Assembly: GCA_029940245.1 (NCBI GenBank)
Contig: JAOZRF010000157.1
Span: 1-6,590, forward strand
Reading direction: 5' to 3'
DNA: 6,590 nt
Source: Desulfobacula sp.
GTDB taxonomy: Bacteria; Desulfobacterota; Desulfobacteria; Desulfobacterales; Desulfobacteraceae
The position numbers were made by a program, and so were the translations under genes. Of the stretch, positions 1-5,297 are shown piece by piece. Every line of letters begins with the position of its first letter. The first letter of the stretch is position 1. The notes under the pieces were generated by a model. It worked only from the letters and a program-made list of their open reading frames with translations. It did no database searches and was not told the DNA's origin.

Positions 1-375
1 GAACAGAAAATTTTAAAGTCAGGATCTTCAGTAAAGGGAATCACTTTTTTAGAGTACAAAATTGCCACGGCAAGAGACGGGTTAAAAAAAATGATGAATA
101 GTATTAAAAAAAACAACAAAGAACTTCTGAGCCAACTTGAAGAATATATAGACACTTTGAACACGGAAGATTTTCAGAACAAATTAGATGGACTTGCTGA
201 TCAAATCACAGAATTTTCAAAAGAGCAAAAAAAAGCGTTTAAAGAGGATGTTTTGCCGACACTGAAAAATATGTTAAATTCCATAAAGGAAAAACTTGAA
301 CAACAGAACAATAAAGAAAAATCAAAGGATTTAGAAAAACGATTAAAAGAGATAGAAGAACTGGTTGATGTCTGA
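1..375 (+). CDS. Coiled-coil protein of unknown function, 5' end outside the window
   Basis: I do not recognise this protein. The frame ends at TGA 373-375 and is open without a stop back to position 1, giving 124 visible residues, so the gene most likely begins upstream of the window. If it starts inside, the tandem ATGs at 91 and 94 are the candidates (94 or 93 residues), but only a poor purine stretch precedes them. The sequence is strongly charged, rich in Lys, Glu, Asn and Gln, and has leucine/isoleucine spacing typical of long amphipathic helices, especially over the last 60 residues, which end in a Lys/Glu-rich tail. There is no signal peptide, membrane segment or Cys motif in the visible part. 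It lies 63 bp before the flavoenzyme gene on the same strand and may share its transcript. The visible part could be the dimerisation helix of a regulator whose DNA-binding domain lies off the window, but nothing visible proves that. Confidence 0.6.
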   Translation, partial: EQKILKSGSSVKGITFLEYKIATARDGLKKMMNSIKKNNKELLSQLEEYIDTLNTEDFQNKLDGLADQITEFSKEQKKAFKEDVLPTLKNMLNSIKEKLEQQNNKEKSKDLEKRLKEIEELVDV

Positions 376-425
376 ATCATCTGTAGATAAAAAATCTGAA
401 ATGAAAAAATAAATTAAATACAAAT

Positions 426-431
426 AAAGGA
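426..431 (+). promoter_or_regulatory. Ribosome binding site supporting the GTG start at 439
   Basis: AAAGGA lies 7 nt before GTG 439. It is the only Shine-Dalgarno-like match in the AT-rich gap after the previous gene. There is no ATG between the in-frame stop at 415-417 and 439, and the protein beginning at this GTG matches the usual N-terminus of the FadH family, so the site decides the start. Confidence 0.6.
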
Positions 432-438
432 TAAAGCA

Positions 439-2439
439 GTGAGAGATCCCATTTTTGAACCCATAACAATAAACAAACTTAAAATTAAAAACAGGATATA
501 TCTTCCTGCAATGCACCTGGGCATGGCACGGGATTTTGAAGTCACTGACCAGATCATTAACTTCTATAAACAAAGGGCTGAAGGCAGACCTGGAATGATC
601 TGTGCCGGGTATGCAACGGTGGATGAACTTTCAGGCAATACTCAGAATATCGGAGCCCATGATGACAAATTCATACCAGGGCTTCAAAAGCTTTCAAAAG
701 CCATTAAAGACAATGGATCTCTTAGTGCAATCCAGATAAATCATGCGGGTCGATATAATTTTTCCTTTTTCCTTAACGGAAAACAGCCTGTGGCACCTTC
801 TGCCATAGCATCAAGAATGACAAAAGAGACCCCGAAAGAAATGACGGCAGATGAAATAAAAACAACCATCACCTCTTTTGCTCAGGCTGCACTAAGGGTG
901 CAAAAAGCAGGCTTTGATGCAGTTGAAGTATTAAGCGGAACAGGATATCTTATCAGTGAATTCCTTTCTCCTTTGACCAATCAGCGCACGGACAAGTATG
1001 GGGGAAATCTGGAAAACAGGATGAGATTCGGACTTGAGGTGGTAAAGGCTGTCCGGGATGCTCTAGGAAAAGATTTCCCGTTGATTGTACGGATGAACGG
1101 CAATGACTTTATGCCCGGCGGAAACCCAAGGGCTGAACTGCAGAAATATGCCAAAGCCCTGTCAAACAACCTGGTTGATGCCCTTTGCATCAATGTGGGA
1201 TGGCACGAGGCAAGGGTGCCTCAAATCGTTACCTGTGTACCAAGGGGGGCTTTTTCATACCTTGCCAGGGCGATCAAAGAAAAAGTCAATGTGCCTGTTA
1301 TTGCGAGCCACAGAATTAATGATCCTGGAACAGCAAGACAAATGCTGGATGACGGCATGTGCGACATGGTGGCCATGGGCCGCAGCCTTATTGCCGATCC
1401 AATGCTCCCGGAAAAAACAAGGCTTGGAAAGGAAAAAGAAATAGTCCATTGTATTGCCTGTGCTCAAGGGTGCTTTGATAACCTTTTCAAATTAAAACAT
1501 GTTGAATGTCTTTGCAATCCTCTGGCAGGGCATGAAAGCCCTGGACCCGTTAAAAAAACCGCCTCTCCTAAAAAAATTCTTGTGGCAGGAGCCGGTCCTG
1601 CAGGGATGACAGCAGCCCTGACAGCACACTCAAGGGGACATTATGTAATAATTTATGAAAGCCACACCAGGGCTGGAGGACAGCTTTATCTGGCAGCAGC
1701 TCCTCCGGGAAGAACTGAATTTGCCCAGTTTGCTCAAGATCTTGAAACCCAGATTGCTGTAAAAAAAATACCTATTGTTTTAAAAACAGAACTAACCCTG
1801 GAGCTCATTAAAAAAGAAAAGCCGGATGCTGTCATTCTTGCAACGGGTGCAAAACCATTGGTCCCGGCTATTCCAGGCATAGATCTTCCCCATGTTGTGG
1901 ACTCATGGGATGTATTGCAGGACAAGGTGTTTACAGGCAAGAAAGTTGTCATTATCGGCGGCGGTGCAGTGGGTGTGGAAACGGCCCTTTTTCTTGCAGA
2001 AAAAGGCACACTGTCAGCCGAAGCCTTAAAATTTCTTCTGGTGAACAAAGCCCAGACCCCTGAGACTCTTTTTGAAATGGCAACTCAAGGAACCAAACAG
2101 ATCACCCTTATTGAGATGCTGGAGAAAATGGGCAAGGATATTGGAAAATCAACCAAATGGGGCATGATGCAGGACCTTGGCCGGTATAATATCAAAAGCA
2201 TGACTGCCGGCAAAGTCATCAAAATTACCCCCAAGGGCCTGAATATTGAAAAAAATGGTGATATTTATGAAATTGATGCTGATACCGTGGTTGTTGCTGT
2301 AGGTTCTGTATCTAATAATCCCCTTGAATCCGTGCTTGAAAAAATGGGTGTGGCATACAGGGTTGCAGGAGATGCAAAAAAGGTTGCCACGGCTTTTGAT
2401 GCTGTCCACCAGGGCTATAAGGCTGGCTTGGAGATATAA
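439..2439 (+). CDS. 2,4-dienoyl-CoA reductase-like FMN/FAD/4Fe-4S oxidoreductase (FadH family)
   Basis: This is a full-length (666 aa) member of the Old Yellow Enzyme / 2,4-dienoyl-CoA reductase family, close in length to E. coli FadH (672 aa). Residues 1 to about 330 form the FMN-binding TIM barrel. It has Tyr170 in GYLISEFL and His256 in GWHEAR, the equivalents of FadH Tyr166 and His252, which act in proton donation. Cys338, Cys341, Cys345 and Cys357 match the four 4Fe-4S ligands with the same spacing as FadH. GAGPAG (384-389) is the FAD Rossmann motif and GGGAVG (507-512) the NAD(P)H-binding motif. The roughly 30-residue insert after 523 and the C-terminal end also resemble FadH. The expected reaction is NAD(P)H-dependent reduction of a conjugated double bond, classically of 2,4-dienoyl-CoA in unsaturated fatty acid degradation, in the cytoplasm. 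Anaerobes carry many paralogs (enoate reductase and bile-acid BaiCD types), so the substrate is uncertain and no symbol is given. The GTG start has an AAAGGA ribosome binding site. Confidence 0.93.
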   Translation: MRDPIFEPITINKLKIKNRIYLPAMHLGMARDFEVTDQIINFYKQRAEGRPGMICAGYATVDELSGNTQNIGAHDDKFIPGLQKLSKAIKDNGSLSAIQINHAGRYNFSFFLNGKQPVAPSAIASRMTKETPKEMTADEIKTTITSFAQAALRVQKAGFDAVEVLSGTGYLISEFLSPLTNQRTDKYGGNLENRMRFGLEVVKAVRDALGKDFPLIVRMNGNDFMPGGNPRAELQKYAKALSNNLVDALCINVGWHEARVPQIVTCVPRGAFSYLARAIKEKVNVPVIASHRINDPGTARQMLDDGMCDMVAMGRSLIADPMLPEKTRLGKEKEIVHCIACAQGCFDNLFKLKHVECLCNPLAGHESPGPVKKTASPKKILVAGAGPAGMTAALTAHSRGHYVIIYESHTRAGGQLYLAAAPPGRTEFAQFAQDLETQIAVKKIPIVLKTELTLELIKKEKPDAVILATGAKPLVPAIPGIDLPHVVDSWDVLQDKVFTGKKVVIIGGGAVGVETALFLAEKGTLSAEALKFLLVNKAQTPETLFEMATQGTKQITLIEMLEKMGKDIGKSTKWGMMQDLGRYNIKSMTAGKVIKITPKGLNIEKNGDIYEIDADTVVVAVGSVSNNPLESVLEKMGVAYRVAGDAKKVATAFDAVHQGYKAGLEI

Positions 2440-2448
2440 TCTTACCAC

Positions 2449-2454
2449 AGGAGA
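2449..2454 (+). promoter_or_regulatory. Ribosome binding site of the PabA/TrpG-like gene
   Basis: AGGAGA lies 7 nt before ATG 2462, inside the 22-bp gap after the flavoenzyme stop codon. It is one of the best Shine-Dalgarno matches in the window. It fixes the start and argues for independent initiation on a shared transcript. Confidence 0.7.
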
Positions 2455-2461
2455 CAGGTAA

Positions 2462-3031
2462 ATGTTAGTTGCTGTGATAGATAATTATGACTCGTTCACA
2501 TTCAACCTGGTTCACTATATCCGTGAAACCTGCGCAGATGTTGTTGTCTATAGGAACGATAAGATATCCATTGATGCTCTTAAAGTATTAAAACCAGATG
2601 CCATTGTCATCTCTCCGGGGCCCGGTCGGCCTGAGGATGCCGGTATTTCTCTGGATGTTGTCAAACATTTTTCCGGCATTGTTCCGCTTCTTGGAGTCTG
2701 CCTTGGACACCAGGTCATTGCCCATAACTTTGGCGGAACAATCATCCAGGCAAGTCAAATCATGCATGGAAAAACATCCATGATTATAAGTGATGGGAAA
2801 CATATTTATTCCGGGATAAAAAAACCTTTTACCGTGATGCGGTATCATTCCCTGGCAGTTTCAAAGAAGAATTTTCCCGACTGCCTCTTAATTAGTTCAA
2901 TGACTGAAGATGATGAAATTATGGGAATTCGACATAAAACGCATCCAACACAGGGTGTACAGTTTCACCCTGAATCCTTTATGACTGATGTGGGAAAAAA
3001 ATTGATAAAAAATTTTATCAGCGCCGTATAA
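2462..3031 (+). CDS. pabA: Aminodeoxychorismate/anthranilate synthase component II (glutamine amidotransferase)
   Basis: This is a complete class I glutamine amidotransferase of 189 aa, the usual size for PabA and TrpG. The N-terminal IDNYDSFTFNL and SPGPGRPEDAGIS motifs are typical of this subfamily. The catalytic triad is visible: Cys80 in GVCLGHQ, His169 and Glu171 in FHPES. MHGKTS and RYHSL are further family motifs. The subunit hydrolyses glutamine and passes ammonia to a chorismate-binding partner, PabB (4-amino-4-deoxychorismate, folate pathway) or TrpE (anthranilate, tryptophan pathway), in the cytoplasm. Sequence alone does not separate the two, and some bacteria use one subunit for both. 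No pabB, trpE or other trp gene is visible, and overall it reads much like E. coli PabA, so the symbol is tentative. It follows the flavoenzyme by 22 bp and converges on the LysM gene. Confidence 0.92.
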   Translation: MLVAVIDNYDSFTFNLVHYIRETCADVVVYRNDKISIDALKVLKPDAIVISPGPGRPEDAGISLDVVKHFSGIVPLLGVCLGHQVIAHNFGGTIIQASQIMHGKTSMIISDGKHIYSGIKKPFTVMRYHSLAVSKKNFPDCLLISSMTEDDEIMGIRHKTHPTQGVQFHPESFMTDVGKKLIKNFISAV

Positions 3032-3047
3032 AGAGATTGCCTCTTTA
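3029..3047. terminator. Possible weak bidirectional terminator between convergent genes
   Basis: TAAAGAG (3029-3035) and CTCTTTA (3041-3047) form a perfect 7-bp inverted repeat around the 5-nt loop ATTGC. The left arm begins with the TAA of the pabA-like gene. The right arm ends with the reverse-strand TAA of the LysM gene. Two convergent genes only 13 bp apart need termination here, but the stem is AT-rich and no clean T-run follows on either strand, so intrinsic termination is doubtful. Confidence 0.35.
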
Positions 3048-3704
3048 CTTGACGAGAATAGTATCCCCGGGATAAAGCTTGGCATCAGCGGCCATCTTGT
3101 TCAACTTTTGTATGCTTGTAACCGTTGTATTATATTTTTTACTGATACTGTAAAGGGTTTCTCCTTTTTTAATGGTATGAGACAAACTGGTCTTTTGTTC
3201 TTTTTTTACAGAAGATGCAGGTTTTGATGTCGCATCTGCAACAGATTTTTTCTTAGACCCTGAAATACTTTTTTCAATTTTATCCATTCTCTTTATCAAA
3301 GAAGCAAATTTAGCTGAAAAAGCTGTTTCAAGATTTGATACCCGCTCTTTTACATGACCGATACCAGCCGCCCCTTGTGTTCCTGAGCCATAAGCGCCTC
3401 TATCTTTTTTAATGATTTCAAAGGCATTTTCCAGGGCCTCAACCCTTTTTTCCAAATCAGCAGAGGATGAACTTGACGTCACTGTTTCAACTATTTTTGT
3501 ATTGGTGTCTGAAGACCGGAAAAAAAGAAAAAATATAATAGCGGTTAATAACAAAGCCCCAAAAAGAATCAAGGCAAATTCATTTTTTTTCAAAGCAGAT
3601 GGTTCTATTTTTTTAATGCTGCCTTGAATTTTATCTGTCTTTTTTTTATTGGAATTAATATTTGTTTTCTGTGTTTTTGATTCCGGGGTATCTTTGGGGT
3701 TCAT
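3045..3704 (-). CDS. Membrane-anchored coiled-coil protein with C-terminal LysM domain
   Basis: The protein has 219 aa. A Lys-rich cytoplasmic N-terminus of about 40 residues precedes one hydrophobic segment (about 43-62), which has no cleavage site and looks like a type II signal anchor. The periplasmic part has two predicted coiled-coil stretches (about 82-100 and 116-147) split by a Gly-rich linker (103-115), then a Ser/Lys-rich linker. A LysM domain follows at about 174-218, with GETLYSIS, an Asn-Thr-Thr turn, QKLNKM and YPGDTILV. LysM binds N-acetylglucosamine-containing glycans, so the protein probably tethers the inner membrane to peptidoglycan. No enzymatic domain is visible. ATG 3704 has GGAG (3712-3715) 7 nt upstream. 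The gene lies on the same strand as the murJ cluster but is separated from it by 94 bp carrying repeats and a possible promoter, so it may be transcribed on its own. Confidence 0.88.
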   Translation of the reverse strand: MNPKDTPESKTQKTNINSNKKKTDKIQGSIKKIEPSALKKNEFALILFGALLLTAIIFFLFFRSSDTNTKIVETVTSSSSSADLEKRVEALENAFEIIKKDRGAYGSGTQGAAGIGHVKERVSNLETAFSAKFASLIKRMDKIEKSISGSKKKSVADATSKPASSVKKEQKTSLSHTIKKGETLYSISKKYNTTVTSIQKLNKMAADAKLYPGDTILVK

Positions 3705-3734
3705 TGCAAAGCTCCAATTTTAATTTTTGTTAAT

Positions 3735-3756
3735 ACCATCTTAATATCATCTTAAT
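3735..3756 (-). repeat. Tandem 11-bp direct repeats upstream of the LysM gene
   Basis: Read on the minus strand, ATTAAGATGAT (3756-3746) is followed directly by ATTAAGATGGT (3745-3735), 10 of 11 bases identical. A decayed third unit, ATTAACAAAAA (3734-3724), shares the first five bases. The 11-bp period is about one helical turn, as in head-to-tail sites of OmpR/PhoB-family regulators. The second copy ends 30 bp before the LysM start codon. The repeat is seen directly; a regulatory role is inferred. Confidence 0.5.
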
Positions 3757-3768
3757 TTTTATTTTCAA
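3741..3768 (-). promoter_or_regulatory. Candidate sigma-70-type promoter for the LysM gene
   Basis: On the minus strand, TTGAAA (3768-3763) and TATTAA (3746-3741) are separated by 16 bp, a fair -35 and a weak -10 (4 of 6 matches to TATAAT). The proposed -10 overlaps the 11-bp repeats. The region is AT-rich throughout, so such matches arise easily by chance. Confidence 0.3.
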
Positions 3769-3798
3769 CCTAAAAACTCAAATAACACATAAATTCAA

Positions 3799-4242
3799 TT
3801 ATTGGGCTTTAATTTTCCTGAGTAAATAAATCCCTGATAACAGGAACAAAATATCTCGGATTAATAAAAAAATATTGGATACTATCTTGTCATGACTTGA
3901 AAATACAAAACAACCGCAATCAAATTCATGACCTCGTATAAGATTAAATCCGATCAAAAAAATAAATCCCATAAGCAATGCGTTGATAATCAAAAGCGCG
4001 GATCTGGAAAACAGCCCAAAAATAAGACTGAATCCTGCAACAAGTTCTAAAAATGGAACGGTGATGGCCAGAAAATTAATACTGAAGTTTGGAAAAATTG
4101 CATATCCATACAAGATTCTGGCAAACCCGGCAGGATCTGCTATCTTATGATAACTGGCATAAATAAAGGTTATGCCAAGAACCAGTTTGATAATAAAACA
4201 TAAGACAGGTGAATATTTATCCTTCATATTTTTCAATTTCAT
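3799..4242 (-). CDS. MauE/DoxX-like four-helix membrane protein
   Basis: This is a small integral membrane protein, 147 aa from the start chosen here, with four hydrophobic segments at about 12-30, 53-75, 82-102 and 121-140. The first helix runs into ASYHKIADPAGFA, which resembles the opening motif of MauE/DoxX-type proteins. FLELVAG in the second helix and a Cys-Gly-Cys (Cys109, Cys111) in the loop between helices 3 and 4 also fit that group. Relatives are associated with membrane thiol/disulfide or quinone-linked redox chemistry (MauE in methylamine dehydrogenase maturation, DoxX/DoxD in thiosulfate oxidation); the role here is unknown. The frame stays open to an ATG at 4302, but the extra 20 residues would overlap 86 bp of the rhodanese gene and are hydrophilic. 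ATG 4242 has AGGA 8 nt upstream and leaves a 26-bp overlap. ATG 4227 is a second choice with a weaker site. Translation is probably coupled to the rhodanese gene. Confidence 0.85.
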   Translation of the reverse strand: MKLKNMKDKYSPVLCFIIKLVLGITFIYASYHKIADPAGFARILYGYAIFPNFSINFLAITVPFLELVAGFSLIFGLFSRSALLIINALLMGFIFLIGFNLIRGHEFDCGCFVFSSHDKIVSNIFLLIRDILFLLSGIYLLRKIKAQ

Positions 4243-4720
4243 ACCCCTTTTCCTGCCATTGCCCGAATCCCCCTGAAAACACTTTGACATTATCATATCC
4301 AAGGCTTATTAAACGCTGGGCAACAATATGACTGTCCGTACATTTAACGCTTGAACAATAAACCAGAAGTGCTGACTGCCTGCTTATTGAATCAAGTATT
4401 TGAATTATTTTCTGATCAAATTCCATTAATGGAAAAGATAATGCGCCGGGCAGATGCCCCTGATTATATAGTTCACGTGGTCTTACATCCAGAACAATTC
4501 TTTTTTTATCCTGAACGATCTGTTGTATAATTTCAGGATTATTTATCTGGATGGCAGCGTTGACATCATCGGTCTTTGATCTTGCAGAAACAACACCTTT
4601 TGATGGTTCCCACTGGCCGGACAAAGCAAGCCCACATGCGGAGAAATGATTATAAGAAAAAGCAATAATCAAAGAAAAAAAAAGGAGAAAAAAAATGCCT
4701 TTAAGATCTTTTCCAATCAT
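4217..4720 (-). CDS. Membrane-anchored (periplasmic) rhodanese-like sulfurtransferase
   Basis: This is a 167-aa protein with a short Lys-containing N-terminus, a hydrophobic segment at about 9-22, and a single rhodanese domain at about 60-165. The domain shows VLDVRPRELYNQGHLPGA near 76-93, the typical first CH2 motif, and YCSSVKCTDSH, where Cys122 is the expected persulfide-forming cysteine and Cys127 a second cysteine in the active loop. GGFGQWQEKGY is the typical C-terminal motif. Single-domain rhodaneses carry sulfane sulfur from thiosulfate, persulfide or polysulfide to an acceptor. The hydrophobic N-terminus places this one in the periplasm, anchored or exported; Cys29 just after the hydrophobic stretch is not in a clear lipobox. 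Its ATG lies 2 nt after the stop of the TPR-like gene and has no convincing Shine-Dalgarno, so translation is probably coupled. The MauE-like gene follows with overlap, suggesting a sulfur or thiol redox pair. Confidence 0.9.
   Translation of the reverse strand: MIGKDLKGIFFLLFFSLIIAFSYNHFSACGLALSGQWEPSKGVVSARSKTDDVNAAIQINNPEIIQQIVQDKKRIVLDVRPRELYNQGHLPGALSFPLMEFDQKIIQILDSISRQSALLVYCSSVKCTDSHIVAQRLISLGYDNVKVFSGGFGQWQEKGYEIEKYEG
4251..4254 (-). promoter_or_regulatory. Ribosome binding site favouring the 4242 start of the MauE-like gene
   Basis: AGGA on the minus strand lies 8 nt before ATG 4242, with a further purine run AAAAGGGG between them. It sits inside the last codons of the rhodanese gene and supports the shorter MauE-like protein over the frame opening at 4302. 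Confidence 0.5.
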
Positions 4721-4722
4721 GA

Positions 4723-4998
4723 TTACAAAGATGGAAATTTTATTTTTTTAAAATTATCGAGCCGTTGTTTTAAAATCATCAGCCCCAGCCATTCTTGATA
4801 AAGCCTGGATATATTTTCTTCGGAAAGACTTTTCTGCCCTTTATCTTCCATCCTTTCTCTCATTCTCTGCAAACCGGCCCTGACCTCAACAGAGGTTTCT
4901 TGACCGTCCAGGAATGAATAAATTTCCAATGCTTCTTCAAAATAACCCTGGCTTTCATAAATCCCTGCAACTTCAAGTGTTTTTAATTCCTGATTCAT
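4723..4998 (-). CDS. Small TPR-like helical protein of unknown function
   Basis: The 91-aa protein has no signal peptide or membrane segment and is probably cytoplasmic. Residues about 6-30 (AGIYESQGYFEEALEIYSFL) read as one tetratricopeptide-type helix pair with the usual Ala, Tyr/Gly and Ala positions. The following helix (about 37-50) and a C-terminal helix (about 60-87) would pack beside it. One repeat is too few for a full TPR superhelix, so it may be a small adaptor. No catalytic motif is visible. Its ATG overlaps the stop of the FtsB-like gene in an ATGA and has AAGGAA (5005-5010) 6 nt upstream, so translation is coupled and the start is well supported. It is embedded in the murJ to MauE operon, which suggests an envelope or division-related role, but that is inference only. 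Confidence 0.75.
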   Translation of the reverse strand: MNQELKTLEVAGIYESQGYFEEALEIYSFLDGQETSVEVRAGLQRMRERMEDKGQKSLSEENISRLYQEWLGLMILKQRLDNFKKIKFPSL

Positions 4999-5297
4999 TG
5001 CGTATTCCTTTTATTCCTGGATTTGTTCTTAAAGATGAGTTCATCTTCTTCTGCCATATCATGTTCGTGTTTTGCCAGATGTTTAATATAATTCATATCT
5101 GTTTTTAAACTTTTAATTTCAGTTTCAAGTTTTTGATTTTCCTTATCAATTGTCTGAATCTGGCTTAAAACACCCCTTTCCCGTCCTTTTAACATTTTAT
5201 AATCAAAAACACCGTTTTTTGAATAAAAAATGAAAAATAACAATATCACAATTATAACTACTGAAATATAAAAACCTGTTTTTTCGATGATTGTCAT
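4995..5297 (-). CDS. FtsB/DivIC-like septum formation initiator family protein
   Basis: The 100-aa protein has the classic FtsB/DivIC layout: a short cytoplasmic N-terminus, one membrane segment (about 8-25), a periplasmic coiled coil (about 38-68) and the family-type tail YIKHLAKHEHDMAEEDELIF (70-89), which corresponds to the usual Tyr-Ile-Glu-x-Leu-Ala-Arg...Met...Glu...Ile motif. Members scaffold the division septum together with FtsL and FtsQ/DivIB and help activate septal peptidoglycan synthesis. Sequence alone does not separate FtsB from DivIC or a paralog, so no symbol is given. The start codon overlaps the murJ stop by one base (TAATG), and AGGA at 5305-5308 lies 7 nt upstream, so it is translated right after murJ. 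In many proteobacteria ftsB sits next to eno, so the position after murJ is notable. Confidence 0.8.
   Translation of the reverse strand: MTIIEKTGFYISVVIIVILLFFIFYSKNGVFDYKMLKGRERGVLSQIQTIDKENQKLETEIKSLKTDMNYIKHLAKHEHDMAEEDELIFKNKSRNKRNTQ

Noticed and set aside
368..412. 14-codon ORF starting at ATG 368 and overlapping the end of the coiled-coil gene
   Set aside because: It is very short and Lys/Ser-rich, has no clear ribosome binding site and lies in AT-rich sequence. Nothing supports translation.
1981..2100. Approximately 30-residue insert after the NAD(P)H motif of the flavoenzyme, considered as a foreign insertion
   Set aside because: E. coli FadH also has an extended insert at the same place, so it is a family feature and not a novel fusion.
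2149..2448. Antisense open frames under the flavoenzyme and pabA-like genes
   Set aside because: They are fully opposite conserved coding sequence, have no family motifs or ribosome binding sites, and are typical shadow frames.
4243..4302. Longer version of the MauE-like protein starting at ATG 4302
   Set aside because: It would overlap the rhodanese coding region by 86 bp. The extra residues are a hydrophilic out-of-frame reading of the conserved rhodanese C-terminus, and ATG 4242 has a better ribosome binding site.
4681..4751. Plus-strand AAAGGAG followed by ATG 4695 and an 18-codon ORF
   Set aside because: The purine-rich run is the complement of codons for the Phe/Leu-rich anchor of the rhodanese. 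The ORF is antisense, short and without recognisable features.
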